Assembly (NCBI RefSeq): GCF_014192285.1
Contig: NZ_JACHXQ010000005.1
Span: forward strand, 62,001 to 126,000
From: Halomonas fontilapidosi
Lineage (GTDB): Bacteria > Pseudomonadota > Gammaproteobacteria > Pseudomonadales > Halomonadaceae
Direction of reading: 5' to 3'
Length of the DNA stretch: 64,000 nucleotides
Part shown: in pieces, positions 1 to 8,845 of the stretch
Layout of the letters: the number at the start of each line of letters is the position of its first letter
Position numbering within the stretch: the stretch's first letter is position 1
Notes under the pieces: model-generated
Told to the model about the DNA's origin: nothing
The model's input: only the letters and a program-made list of their open reading frames with translations
The model's database searches: none
Program-made: the position numbers and the translations under genes

Positions 1-20
1 AGGATCATCTTGCGTTGCAT
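1..20 (-). CDS. N-terminus of an unidentified gene leaving the left edge
   Basis: On the minus strand an ATG at position 20 is preceded, eight bases upstream, by a full AAGGAGG ribosome binding site (about positions 29-35). Only six codons (M Q R K M I) are inside the window, so the product cannot be named. It is divergent from the PepSY/two-component operon and shares its 5' region. Confidence 0.45.
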
Positions 21-90
21 GAGTCATTCCTCCTTCTGCGGGTTGCCAGCCCGTTATACCGCCGGCGACCTTGCCACACGGTGACGAGGC

Positions 91-109
91 CATTCATGCT
101 GCATTCATG
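91..109 (+). promoter_or_regulatory. Direct repeat resembling an OmpR-family response regulator box
   Basis: CATTCATG occurs twice (91-98 and 102-109) with an 11-base period, the geometry bound by dimers of OmpR/PhoB-type regulators. It lies just upstream of a PepSY/regulator/kinase operon, so autoregulation is a reasonable inference. No -35/-10 pair was assigned with confidence. Confidence 0.4.
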
Positions 110-131
110 TTCGGCCTGGCACGCTGTGGCC

Positions 132-488
132 ATGATCAATCGACACCTGTTTCCCCGCCTGCGCCTGCCGGCGCTGGTTGCCCTCCTCGCCCTGCTGGCT
201 GCCTCCCCGGCGCCAGCAGACGAGGCGTGGCATGATCTTCACGAGGCGGTGCGCGAAGGCAGGATCGTGCCCCTGCCCCAGATCCTCGACTGGCTCGAGG
301 CCCGCTACGCCGGCGAGGTGCTGGAGGTGGAGCTCGAGCGTGACGATGGCCGGATGCTCTACGAGGTGGAGATGCTCGGTCCCCAGGGCCAGGTGGTGGA
401 GTTCGAGTTCGATGCCGCCAGTGGCGAGCTGATCGGCATGGAGGGGGTGAACATCAACGGGATGCGACGCGAGGATGGCGCGGAATGA
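132..488 (+). CDS. PepSY-domain periplasmic protein
   Basis: A 118-residue protein with a signal peptide (Arg-rich start, hydrophobic stretch about residues 10-25, likely cut near ADE) and one PepSY-like domain over the rest, including a D-A-A-S-G-E-L turn typical of the family. PepSY proteins often sit beside sensor kinases and are thought to modulate them or bind peptides in the periplasm. The gene overlaps the following response regulator by four bases. An in-frame ATG at 96 has a GAGG upstream but falls inside a probable regulator box, so the start at 132 is preferred. The function is inferred from the operon. Confidence 0.75.
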   Translation: MINRHLFPRLRLPALVALLALLAASPAPADEAWHDLHEAVREGRIVPLPQILDWLEARYAGEVLEVELERDDGRMLYEVEMLGPQGQVVEFEFDAASGELIGMEGVNINGMRREDGAE

Positions 489-1156
489 AGGTGCTGCTGG
501 TGGAGGATGACCGGCCGCTGGCCGAAGCGCTGCAAGAGGCGCTGGGTGACGCCGGGGTGCTGCTGGAGACCGCCACCACCGGCGGCGAGGCGGACTTCCT
601 GATACGCACCGAAGCCTACGACGCGGTGATTCTCGACCTGGGCCTGCCCGATGGCGATGGCAGCCGCTGGCTCGCCGAGTGGCGCGAGGACGCCATCGAC
701 ACGCCGGTGCTGGTGCTCACCGCCCGCACCCGCTGGGCCGACAAGGCCGCCGGTTTCTCGGCCGGCGCCGACGACTACGTGACCAAGCCCTTCGAGACCG
801 CCGAGGTGCTGTTCCGGCTGCGCGCCCTGGTGCGGCGCAGCCACGGCCACGCCCACCCGGTGCTGAGGATCGGCGAGCTCACCTTCGACACCCACACGGG
901 CAGCGTTACCCTGGCCGGCCGCCCGGTGAGCCTGACCGCCCAGGAGTCTCGGCTGCTGGCCTACCTGGCCCACGCCACGCCCCGTGTGGTGAGCCGCAGC
1001 GAGCTCGCCGAACACGTCTACGATCGCGACCACGAGCCGGATTCCAACGTCATCGATGTCCAGATCAGTCGGCTGCGCCGAAAACTCGGCGCCTCGCGCA
1101 TCCAGACCCTAAGGGGCCAGGGGTATCGCCTGGTGGCAGGCGATGAGACACCATGA
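485..1156 (+). CDS. OmpR/PhoP-family response regulator
   Basis: A 223-residue transcription regulator. The receiver domain (residues 1-115) has the acidic pocket E7-D8-D9, phospho-acceptor D51 in DLGLPDGDG, T79 and K101 in the VTKPF motif. The C-terminal half is a winged-helix DNA-binding domain ending in the typical RRKLG...QTLRGQGYRL segment. It is closest in style to QseB/PhoP/PmrA regulators. It overlaps the PepSY gene upstream and the kinase downstream by ATGA junctions, so the three are co-translated. The 11-base-spaced repeat upstream of the operon is a candidate autoregulatory site. The exact signal is unknown. Confidence 0.93.
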   Translation: MKVLLVEDDRPLAEALQEALGDAGVLLETATTGGEADFLIRTEAYDAVILDLGLPDGDGSRWLAEWREDAIDTPVLVLTARTRWADKAAGFSAGADDYVTKPFETAEVLFRLRALVRRSHGHAHPVLRIGELTFDTHTGSVTLAGRPVSLTAQESRLLAYLAHATPRVVSRSELAEHVYDRDHEPDSNVIDVQISRLRRKLGASRIQTLRGQGYRLVAGDETP

Positions 1157-2505
1157 GGCGATTGCGACAATTGTCGCTGGCCAGCCGCCTGCTGCTGGCC
1201 TCCCTGCTGACCCTCACGCTCGCCCTGCCACTGGCCGGCGCGGGACTCTCTCACTATTTCCGCACCACCGCGACGGCCGCCTTCGACGAGCGCCTGGACG
1301 CCCTGCTCAATGTGGTCGTCGCCGGCCTCGACTGGGCGCCGGCGGAGCAGCAGCTGGTGCACGAGCGTTCGCTGGGTGACCCGCGCTTCGAGCAGGTCTT
1401 CTCCGGCTGGTACTGGCAGATCAGCGACGGCGCGGCGCGGGTGCTGACCTCGCGTTCGCTGTGGGACCAGCGCCTACCAGTCCGCTCCCATCGCCAGGTG
1501 ATGATCCGTGACCTGCCGGGCCCTCGCGGAACGCCGCTACGCGTCATCGAGCGCGATATCCAGCTAGCACCGCTGGACGGCCCCCTGCACGTCAGCGTGG
1601 CCGTCTCCCGAGAGACGCTGGACGCAGAACTCGCCCGCTTCACCCGACTGGTCACGCTCTTACTGGTCGGCCTGGGGGTGTTGCTGCTGGTCACCCTGGC
1701 CCTGCAGGTGCGCTGGGGGCTGGCGCCACTGCGCCGCTTACAGGCCGACCTGCAGCAGGTAGAGAACGGCGATGCAGAGCGTCTCGATACGCGCCTGTCG
1801 CCGGAGCTTGCTCGCCTCGCGCAGGCCATGAACGGCGTGTTGGACCGCGACCGGCGACTGATGACGCATGCGCGGCATGCCGCCGGCAACCTGGCGCATG
1901 CCCTCAAGACCCCGGTGAGCGTACTGACCACCCTGGCCGATGGCACCGACGAACCACGGCGCACGCGCATCCGTGACGAACTGACGCGCATTGATGCCGC
2001 CGTCCGACATCATCTAGCCCGCGCCTCGGCGGCCGGGGACGCTGCCCTGGCGCCCCGGGTCGCGGCCAGCGACGTGCTGGCGCCGATCTTTACCGGGCTT
2101 GGCCGCTTGGCCAAGCGGCGCGGCCTCACCCTAAGCCATAACCTGCCGGCCGAGATGCGCGTGCGCATGGAGGCGCAAGACCTACAGGAACTGGTCGGCA
2201 ATCTGCTGGACAATGCCCTGCGCTGGGCCGAGGACCGGGTCGAGGTAAGCGGTGGCAACGATGCCGGTGGGAGCTGGCTGGAGGTCGAGGACGATGGGCC
2301 GGGCATGGACAAGGCCCAGCGTCAGGCCGCGTTGACCCGCGGCGCCCGGCTCGACGAGCAGCGTCCGGGCAACGGCCTGGGCCTGGCCATCGTGGCCGAC
2401 CTGGTAAAGCTCAGTGGCGGCCGACTGGAGCTCGCCCGCTCGCCCCTCGGCGGCCTGGCGGTACGCGTCTGGCTGCCCGACCGCCCCTTCCAGCCTGGCG
2501 CGTGA
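1153..2505 (+). CDS. Sensor histidine kinase
   Basis: A 450-residue membrane kinase paired with the preceding regulator. Transmembrane segments lie at about residues 12-34 and 164-186 and flank a sensor region of about 125 residues. A HAMP-like linker follows. The dimerisation helix carries H249 in HALKTP, the PhoQ/QseC-type H-box. The ATPase domain has the N-box (GNLLDNALRWA), G1 (DDGPGM) and G2 (GNGLGLAI). The small periplasmic loop and PepSY partner fit a PhoQ/QseC-like sensor of cations, peptides or envelope state, but no specific ligand can be read. The gene ends 14 bases before the convergent CDF transporter. Confidence 0.92.
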   Translation: MRRLRQLSLASRLLLASLLTLTLALPLAGAGLSHYFRTTATAAFDERLDALLNVVVAGLDWAPAEQQLVHERSLGDPRFEQVFSGWYWQISDGAARVLTSRSLWDQRLPVRSHRQVMIRDLPGPRGTPLRVIERDIQLAPLDGPLHVSVAVSRETLDAELARFTRLVTLLLVGLGVLLLVTLALQVRWGLAPLRRLQADLQQVENGDAERLDTRLSPELARLAQAMNGVLDRDRRLMTHARHAAGNLAHALKTPVSVLTTLADGTDEPRRTRIRDELTRIDAAVRHHLARASAAGDAALAPRVAASDVLAPIFTGLGRLAKRRGLTLSHNLPAEMRVRMEAQDLQELVGNLLDNALRWAEDRVEVSGGNDAGGSWLEVEDDGPGMDKAQRQAALTRGARLDEQRPGNGLGLAIVADLVKLSGGRLELARSPLGGLAVRVWLPDRPFQPGA

Positions 2506-2519
2506 TGCGACGCACAGGC

Positions 2520-3455
2520 TCAGCCCCGATGGCCTTCGTCGGGTTCGGGCTCAGGCTCGTCGGCACACTGGTGCCGGCTCTCCAGCTGGATGGTGGCGTG
2601 GTCCAGGCCATAACGCTCCGCCAGCAGGTTACGAATCGCCAGCAGCGCAGCCTGGCGGTCCTCATCCTCGTCGATGGCCGCATGCAGCGATACCAGATGG
2701 CGACCCGGCGTCAGTGACCAGACATGCACGTGATGCACGTTGCAGACCGCCTCGAGCTGCTCGGGAATCTCGCAGCGCAGCGTCGCCGCGTCCAGGCCGT
2801 CCGGCGTGCCCTCCAGCAGGATATGACCGGACTCCCGGGTCAGCTTCCAGGCGCTTCTCAGGATCAGCGCCGCCACCAGCAGCGAGAGCAGCGGGTCGAT
2901 GGGTGTCCAGCCGGTGGTCAGTATCACCAGGGCGGCGATGATGGCCGCCACCGAGCCCAGCAGATCGCCCAGCACGTGCAGGGCGGCCCCGCGGATATTG
3001 AGGTTGTCGCGGTCGCCGCCGTGAAGGATGGCGAACACCACCAGGTTGACCAGAAGCCCCAGCATGGCGATGGTCAGCATGGGAAGACCCATCACCGCCA
3101 CCGGTGACAGGAAGCGGCGAATGGCCTCGATGGCGATCCACACCACGATGGCGATCAGCGTCAGGCCGTTGACGAAGGCGGCAAGCGTTTGCACCCGGTG
3201 GTAGCCGTAGCTGCGCTTCTGATCCGCCGGGCGTCGGCTGATCCAGGCGGCGAACCAGGCCAACCCCAGGGCGGCGGTGTCGGTAAGCATGTGGCCGGCA
3301 TCGGCCAGCAGCGCCAGCGAGCCGGAGAGGATACCGCCCACCACCTCGGCGACCATGAAGCCGCCGGTGAGCAGGATCGCCCAGGCCAGCCGGCGCTGAC
3401 TGTCGTGCCCAGCATGATGAAGGTGGTGATGCGAATGGTCGTGATCGTGAGCCAT
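2520..3455 (-). CDS. Cation diffusion facilitator (Zn2+/Co2+/Cd2+ exporter)
   Basis: A 311-residue six-helix CDF transporter of the CzcD/ZitB group, which exchanges cytoplasmic divalent metal for protons. The N-terminus is His-rich (H residues dominate positions 3-17). Metal-site residues are visible in the ADAGHMLTD segment (helix II) and the ALHVLGDLLGS segment (helix V). The C-terminal cytoplasmic domain from about residue 215 carries further His residues (CNVHHVHVWSL). It lies next to a second membrane protein with a His/Asp-rich loop, which suggests a metal-efflux pair, although about 85 bases separate them. Confidence 0.92.
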   Translation of the reverse strand: MAHDHDHSHHHLHHAGHDSQRRLAWAILLTGGFMVAEVVGGILSGSLALLADAGHMLTDTAALGLAWFAAWISRRPADQKRSYGYHRVQTLAAFVNGLTLIAIVVWIAIEAIRRFLSPVAVMGLPMLTIAMLGLLVNLVVFAILHGGDRDNLNIRGAALHVLGDLLGSVAAIIAALVILTTGWTPIDPLLSLLVAALILRSAWKLTRESGHILLEGTPDGLDAATLRCEIPEQLEAVCNVHHVHVWSLTPGRHLVSLHAAIDEDEDRQAALLAIRNLLAERYGLDHATIQLESRHQCADEPEPEPDEGHRG

Positions 3456-3541
3456 GGGCCCTCCCTTGCCAGGCTTCCAGCATAGCGCAGCGCCAAGACG
3501 TCCTTCACACCTCGCGCGAGCTCTCCGCGCCGCGTGCCCTG

Positions 3542-4774
3542 TCAGCCGATGAGAGGCGCCACCAGCAGCCCACCGGCCAGCCAGGCCAGAGACACCACCA
3601 CCATTGCCTGCAGTACTCGGGTTCCCAGAGAGGCGCCCCCACCTCCATGGTCATGATCATGGTGGTGATGGCCGTTATCCCGGCGCCCCTGCCACCAGAG
3701 ACCGACCAGCGCCGCCGAGACGGCCAGGAAGGCCAAGTTGAGGAAGAAGCCGTAGTTGATCGCGAAGAAGTCGCGATCGGTGATCGCGCCCGAACCGCTG
3801 CCCTGCGGCAACCAACCGAGCAGATCCATGCCGAGGTGCAGCAGCAGTGCCGTCACCACCAGGGTGCAGAGCAGCAGCGCCAGGATATACAGCGCCATGC
3901 GCCAGCCGTAGTAGGTGGCGTTAATACGCAGTACCGGCAGGACCACCAGGTCGGAAAAGATGAAGGCCATCACCCCGGCGAAGCTCACGCCATTGTCGAA
4001 GAGCACGGCGGCCAGCGGGATGTTGCCCATGGAGCCGATAAAGGTGAAGAAAGCGGCTACCGGGCCGACCAGCGCCTGCGCCAGCAAGGCAAGGAAGCCG
4101 GGGTCATTCTCACCGGCGCCGAGGAACAGCGCCTGGAAGAAACTCTGCGGCACGAAGGCAGCGATCGCCCCGGCCACGGTGAAGCCGATCAGCACGTCCT
4201 TCCAGACCATCTGCCACTCCATGACATAGGTCTGGCCGATCTGACGCCAGCCCTCACGGCGCTTCAGCGTCTGCCGCCAGTCAGGCACCTTCGTCTCTTC
4301 CTGGTCGTCGTTGCCGTCGAGTCGCTCGCGAACGCGCGCAATCAGCCTCTCCGGGTTGGTCATGCGGATGAAGGCCCAGGCCAACAGGATCAGCAGGATG
4401 CCGCCGGCATACTCGCCGACCACGAAGGGCCAGCCCAGGAACAGCGCGATGACGAAGCCCAATTCCACCACCAGGTTGGTGGAGGCCAACAGGAAAGCCA
4501 TGGAGGGTGCCAGGCCAGCTCCCTTCTGGAAGAGCGTGCGCGTCGTCGCCAGCGCCGCAAAGCTGCAGGAACTGGAGATAAAACCGAAGAAACTTCCCAG
4601 CAGCATGCTGCGCGGGCCATCCGTTCCCATCGCCCGCTGCATGCGCTGCCGCGTCACCAGCACCTGGATCAAGCTACTGACCAGATAGCCAAGGGCAAAG
4701 GCCCAGAGCGCCATCCAGAAGAACCCCAGGCTGGTGAGAGCGGCTTCGTTCCAAAGCGACAGGTAGCGTTCCAT
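3542..4774 (-). CDS. DUF318/ArsP-type permease, probable metal efflux
   Basis: A 410-residue polytopic membrane protein with about 8-10 helices. It carries the family motif SSSCSFAALA near residue 65 and its counterpart near residue 250 (IGSMGNIPLA). A His/Asp cluster (HHHHDHDHGGGG) lies in a loop near the C-terminus. The family includes ArsP organoarsenical permeases and SO_0444-type Cu/Zn exporters; the His-rich loop and the adjacent CDF gene favour a metal substrate. An upstream TTG (4810) extends the frame, but the ATG at 4774 gives the canonical N-terminus just before the first helix. The substrate is an inference. Confidence 0.8.
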   Translation of the reverse strand: MERYLSLWNEAALTSLGFFWMALWAFALGYLVSSLIQVLVTRQRMQRAMGTDGPRSMLLGSFFGFISSSCSFAALATTRTLFQKGAGLAPSMAFLLASTNLVVELGFVIALFLGWPFVVGEYAGGILLILLAWAFIRMTNPERLIARVRERLDGNDDQEETKVPDWRQTLKRREGWRQIGQTYVMEWQMVWKDVLIGFTVAGAIAAFVPQSFFQALFLGAGENDPGFLALLAQALVGPVAAFFTFIGSMGNIPLAAVLFDNGVSFAGVMAFIFSDLVVLPVLRINATYYGWRMALYILALLLCTLVVTALLLHLGMDLLGWLPQGSGSGAITDRDFFAINYGFFLNLAFLAVSAALVGLWWQGRRDNGHHHHDHDHGGGGASLGTRVLQAMVVVSLAWLAGGLLVAPLIG

Positions 4775-4947
4775 GATCTCGCTATACCCGAACAGTGACC
4801 GAAACAGCAAGCCGGGCGACCCCGACCTGCCATGATGGACCCCTCATGCTAGACCCTTTGGGCAACCCAAGGGTCAAGCTGACACCTTTCAGCGCCGCGC
4901 GAAAACCGGCGTGAAGGTGGCTAACGACGCCTTTTGGCGCCATCGCA

Positions 4948-5514
4948 TCACATCACCGGCACACCAGCGACCCAGACGTGCAGATGGAAGGCAAAGACAT
5001 AGTAAGCCACCAGGCCGATCACCACGGTCGCAGCGGTACCGGCCATGTTCGGGGCGGCAATATCCGGCCGCGGACGACGACGCGCCGAACGGAAGTCGAA
5101 GACGGCCCACAGCAGGAAGGCCCCGAAGAAGACGATATCGCCCAGCCGGCCATTGGCCAGCAGGTGGGAGAAGGCCCACAGCTTCACTGCCAGGATCATC
5201 GGATGGCCCAGCTTGGCCTTGATGTGGTTGGCCGGCACATAGGCCGCTACCAGCAGCACGAAGGCGGGGATCATCAGCAGCGAGACGAGATGGCGCAGCG
5301 CCACCGGGGGTTGCCAGAGAAACACCGGGTCGAGGCGCATCTGGCCGTAGCCCCAGATCGCCAGGGCCAGGCCGATGATCGAGACCACCGAATAGGCGGC
5401 CTTCCAGGGCAGCACGCCCATTCGCTGAATCTGGGCGGTTCGCCAGTCGTCCGCCAGGATGCGCACCGAGTGCACGCCAAGAAAGACCAGCAGGCCGAGT
5501 ATCATTACGCTCAT
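4948..5514 (-). CDS. NnrU family membrane protein
   Basis: A 188-residue integral membrane protein with about five helices. It matches the NnrU family: an N-terminal GLLVFLGVHSVRI helix and a central GHPMILAVKLWAFSHLLANG segment with conserved His, Lys and Asn. NnrU was named from nitrite/nitric oxide reduction clusters, and relatives resemble isoprenoid/carotenoid methyltransferase-like membrane proteins; the biochemical role is not settled. No denitrification genes are nearby, so a role in nitrogen oxide metabolism should not be assumed. It is divergent from the PhoD-like gene. Confidence 0.85.
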   Translation of the reverse strand: MSVMILGLLVFLGVHSVRILADDWRTAQIQRMGVLPWKAAYSVVSIIGLALAIWGYGQMRLDPVFLWQPPVALRHLVSLLMIPAFVLLVAAYVPANHIKAKLGHPMILAVKLWAFSHLLANGRLGDIVFFGAFLLWAVFDFRSARRRPRPDIAAPNMAGTAATVVIGLVAYYVFAFHLHVWVAGVPVM

Positions 5515-5649
5515 GGTCGACGTCTCCTACAGGGAAAGGGCAAAGTGGAACGAAAGCGCCGCCAGACTAGTCTGTTGGCAGGGCCACGACCAGTACCACC
5601 GACCACTAACGCATCCGCAAGGCCACGCGCCGCTTCGCAAAGGATTGCC

Positions 5650-7590
5650 ATGTCCCAAGACTCCGCCCCCCTGCCCGAGGTCCTTGCTGGCCCCATCCTG
5701 CGGCGCCTCGGCGCACAACGCCTGGTGATCTGGCTGGTCGGCTCACGGCCTCTCGACCTCGGCCTGATGCTTCACCCACGGGGACATCCACCGCGTCGCC
5801 TGACCCTCGATGAACGCCGGCTACAGCGCCTGCCGCTGGGTCGGCATGCCTGGCTGCACCTGATCGACGTGGCCCTCGACACGCCGCTGCCTCAAGGCGT
5901 GCGCATCGACTACGACCTGAAGATCACGCCGGAGGGTGGAGACCGCAAGGGCGGCAGCGGGATCGCCGAGTGGGCGCCCCATCTGCTGCATGAAAACGCC
6001 ACTCACCCCAGTTTCGTGCTGGCCGATAGCCACCGCCGCCTGCTGCATGGTTCCTGCCGCCGTCCCCACCATGACGGCCCCGACGGCCTGGTGCGCGCCG
6101 ATGCCTGGCTGGCCGAGCGTCGCGAGACGCCCGACGCCTGGCCCGCCTGGCTGCTGATGACCGGCGACCAGATCTATGCCGACGACGTCGCCGGCCCGAT
6201 GCTGGTCGCCATCCATGCGCTGATCCGCCGCCTGGGCCTGTTCGACGAGACCCTGGAGGGCGCGACTGTGGCCGACAGCCAGGCGCTCTACGCGGACGCT
6301 GCCAGCTACTACCGACGCGAGGCACTGCTGCCGGATATCAAGAGCAGCGAGGACCTGCGCGAGGGCTTCTTCGGCGGGGTGCGCAAGCCGATCTTCACCT
6401 CGGCCAATGCCCACAACCACCTGATGAGCCTCGCCGAGGTCATCGCCATGTACCTGTTGAGCTGGTCGCCGGTGCCCTGGCGGCTGGTCGAGATGACCGA
6501 GCCGGCGCTGGACGAGACGCAGGCGGCGCGCTTCGGGGAGGAGCGAGCGGTCATCGAGCGCTTCGCCGCGGGGCTGCCTGCCGCAGCCCGCGTGATGGCC
6601 CACCTGCCCTCGCTGATGATCTTCGACGACCACGACATCACCGACGACTGGAACCTCACGGCGGACTGGGAGCGCACCGCCTACGGACATCCCTTCTCGC
6701 GGCGCATCATCGGCAACGCCCTGCTCGCCTACCTGCTCTGCCAGGGCTGGGGCAACGACCCGGACCGCCTGGCCGAGCCGTTGGCCGAGGCCGCCGAATT
6801 ACTGGCCTCGGCGGCCCATCAGGAGGGTTGGCTACCCGCCGGGGAGCAGGACGCCGTGATCGAGAGGCTGCTGCGCTTCCAGGGCTGGGAGGTAGAGGTC
6901 GAGGGCGACCCGAAGCTGGTGGTGCTGGACACCCGCACCCGGCGCTGGCGCAGCGAGCGCAGCCCGAAACGCCCCTCCGGCCTGATGGACTGGGAGGCGC
7001 TTTCGGAACTGCAGCAGCAGATTCTCGGCGCCACGTCGGTGGTGATCGTGTCGCCGGCGCCGATGTTCGGCGTCAAGCTGATCGAGGCCATCCAGCGGCT
7101 GTTTACCCTGGCCGGTCGGCCGCTACTGGTCGACGCCGAGAACTGGATGGCCCACCGCGGTGCGGCCAGCGTCATGCTCCATATCTTCCGCCACACCCGA
7201 ACCCCGGGGCACTACGTGATCCTCTCCGGCGACGTTCACTACTCCTTTGCCTACGACATCCGTATCCGCCAGCGCCGCGAGGGGCCGAGGATCTGGCAGA
7301 TCACCTCCAGCGGCCTCAAGAATGCCTTCCCCGATACCCTGCTCGACTGGTTCGATCGCCTGAACCGCTGGCTCTATGCGCCGCGCTCGCCGCTCAACTG
7401 GTTCACACAGCGTCGACGCATGAAGATCACCCCGCGCGACCCGGACCGCGCCAAGGCCGGCGAGCGGCTGTGGAACGGCAGCGGTATCGGCCTGGTGGAA
7501 CTCGACGACCAGGGCCGGCCAACCAGCATCCGTCAACTCGATGCAAAGGGTTTCGACGTCACCTTCCCGCCTCCTGATCAAGACGCCTGA
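5650..7590 (+). CDS. PhoD-like metallophosphoesterase, cytoplasmic type
   Basis: A 646-residue protein of the alkaline phosphatase D/metallophosphatase superfamily. Metal-binding motifs are visible in order: GDQIYADDVAG (about residue 172), IFDDHDITDDWN (about 323) and SGDVHYSFAYDI (about 526). There is no signal peptide, unlike secreted PhoD, so this belongs to the long intracellular branch often found in proteobacteria. The true substrate is unknown. The reading frame is open far upstream (to 4978) but that part is antisense to nnrU; the ATG at 5650 matches the start of recognisable protein. The 3' end overlaps the convergent pgpA by 13 bases. Confidence 0.85.
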   Translation: MSQDSAPLPEVLAGPILRRLGAQRLVIWLVGSRPLDLGLMLHPRGHPPRRLTLDERRLQRLPLGRHAWLHLIDVALDTPLPQGVRIDYDLKITPEGGDRKGGSGIAEWAPHLLHENATHPSFVLADSHRRLLHGSCRRPHHDGPDGLVRADAWLAERRETPDAWPAWLLMTGDQIYADDVAGPMLVAIHALIRRLGLFDETLEGATVADSQALYADAASYYRREALLPDIKSSEDLREGFFGGVRKPIFTSANAHNHLMSLAEVIAMYLLSWSPVPWRLVEMTEPALDETQAARFGEERAVIERFAAGLPAAARVMAHLPSLMIFDDHDITDDWNLTADWERTAYGHPFSRRIIGNALLAYLLCQGWGNDPDRLAEPLAEAAELLASAAHQEGWLPAGEQDAVIERLLRFQGWEVEVEGDPKLVVLDTRTRRWRSERSPKRPSGLMDWEALSELQQQILGATSVVIVSPAPMFGVKLIEAIQRLFTLAGRPLLVDAENWMAHRGAASVMLHIFRHTRTPGHYVILSGDVHYSFAYDIRIRQRREGPRIWQITSSGLKNAFPDTLLDWFDRLNRWLYAPRSPLNWFTQRRRMKITPRDPDRAKAGERLWNGSGIGLVELDDQGRPTSIRQLDAKGFDVTFPPPDQDA

Positions 7591-8048
7591 CGCCGCCGCC
7601 ACAGGATGAGGCCGGCGGCTACCACCAGCCAGCTCATGGCCGCCGCCACACTGTCGTCGAGCACGATGCCCGCACCGCCGGGCACCGCCTCGGCCATATT
7701 CACCGGCGGCGGCTTGATGGCGTCGAAGACCCGGTAGGCCACAAAGGCCCCCGCCAAGGCCGCGGGATGACGCGCCGCCGACAGACCCAGCACCGTCACC
7801 GGAAAGGCAACGATTTCGTCGAGCACGATGCGCCCGTCGTCCTTGGTGCCCAACGCCTCCGCGGCCAGATGGCAGACCGGCACCGCCGCCAGAAGTAGCA
7901 CCGCCACCAGGGCGAACTGCACGCGACGGGCACGGCCCAGCAGCCACCAGGCCAGCGGCAGCCCCAGCAAGGAGCCGACGGTGCCCGCGGCCCAGGGCGA
8001 GAGCCCCGTGCCGAGGCCGATGGCCAGCCACATCACAACGCTCTCCAT
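7578..8048 (-). CDS. pgpA: Phosphatidylglycerophosphatase A
   Basis: A 156-residue membrane enzyme that removes the phosphate from phosphatidylglycerol phosphate to give phosphatidylglycerol. The N-terminal GLGTGLSPWAAGTVGSL segment is the family signature, followed by the acidic GRIVLDEIVAFP region near residue 70 and the DAIKPPP motif near residue 110. Three to four hydrophobic helices are seen. In many gammaproteobacteria pgpA follows thiL; here no thiL is adjacent. It converges on the PhoD-like gene with a short overlap and is divergent from chaC. Confidence 0.92.
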   Translation of the reverse strand: MESVVMWLAIGLGTGLSPWAAGTVGSLLGLPLAWWLLGRARRVQFALVAVLLLAAVPVCHLAAEALGTKDDGRIVLDEIVAFPVTVLGLSAARHPAALAGAFVAYRVFDAIKPPPVNMAEAVPGGAGIVLDDSVAAAMSWLVVAAGLILWRRRQAS

Positions 8049-8228
8049 GCTTGTTCCCCCTCACGCACTGAATGACGCGGCACGCCCCGTGGCGTGCCGC
8101 CCGCGGCCGGTGTCGGCCGAGCAGCGGCCAAGATACCCGGCGGCCCGACGAAGGTCGATGGCGAACGACGCGACCGGCACCCACCGCCAGCCTTCGACAT
8201 TCGCCGCCGGCCGACGCATCATTCAGGG

Positions 8229-8807
8229 ATGACACTCGACACGACCCACCGCAACCGACAGATGACCCACTTCGACGGCCACGACGAGATCTGGCTGTTC
8301 GGCTACGGCTCGCTGATCTGGAAGGCCGACTTCCCCTTCCTCGAGCGCCGCCCGGCGCATATCCATGGCTGGGTGCGCCGCTTCTGGCAGGGCTCCCACG
8401 ACCACCGCGGCACCCCCGAGGCGCCGGGCCGGGTGGTGACCCTGGTGCGCGAACCCGACGCAGTCTGCCACGGCATGGCCTACCGCATCGCGCCCGAGGT
8501 GCTCGGCCCGCTCGACGTGCGCGAAAAGAACGGTTACCTGCGCGAGGTCACCCGGCTGCACTTTGAAGACGGCGTCCCACCGGCAAGCGCCGAGGGGCTG
8601 GTGTATCTTGCCACCGAGGACAACGCCGCCTTCCTCGGCGAGGCGCCGCTGGATGCCATCGCCGAACAGATAGCCCTGGCCCACGGCCCCAGCGGCCCCA
8701 ATCGTGACTACCTGGTCAACCTGGCCCAGGCCCTGGACGAACTCGGCGTGGACGATCCCCACGTGTTCGACCTGGCCGCGCGTCTCTCTCACCCGTCAGA
8801 CGCCTGA
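8229..8807 (+). CDS. chaC: Gamma-glutamylcyclotransferase, ChaC family
   Basis: A 192-residue cytoplasmic enzyme that cleaves glutathione to 5-oxoproline and Cys-Gly. The FGYGSLIWKADFPF segment near the N-terminus forms the substrate loop, and the glutamate in GYLREVTRL is the likely general base. ATGs at 8229 and 8262 are both possible; neither has a strong ribosome binding site. The stop codon overlaps the TGATG junction leading into the threonine ammonia-lyase frame, so the two genes are probably cotranscribed. A gamma-glutamyltransferase gene lies about 10 kb downstream but is not linked in an operon. Confidence 0.9.
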   Translation: MTLDTTHRNRQMTHFDGHDEIWLFGYGSLIWKADFPFLERRPAHIHGWVRRFWQGSHDHRGTPEAPGRVVTLVREPDAVCHGMAYRIAPEVLGPLDVREKNGYLREVTRLHFEDGVPPASAEGLVYLATEDNAAFLGEAPLDAIAEQIALAHGPSGPNRDYLVNLAQALDELGVDDPHVFDLAARLSHPSDA

Positions 8808-8845
8808 TGCCCGACACCCCCTTGGCCACTGGAGACAAGCCTCCC

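Noticed and set aside
4978..5649. Long N-terminal extension of the PhoD-like protein
   Set aside because: The frame is open only because it is antisense to nnrU; recognisable protein begins at the ATG at 5650.
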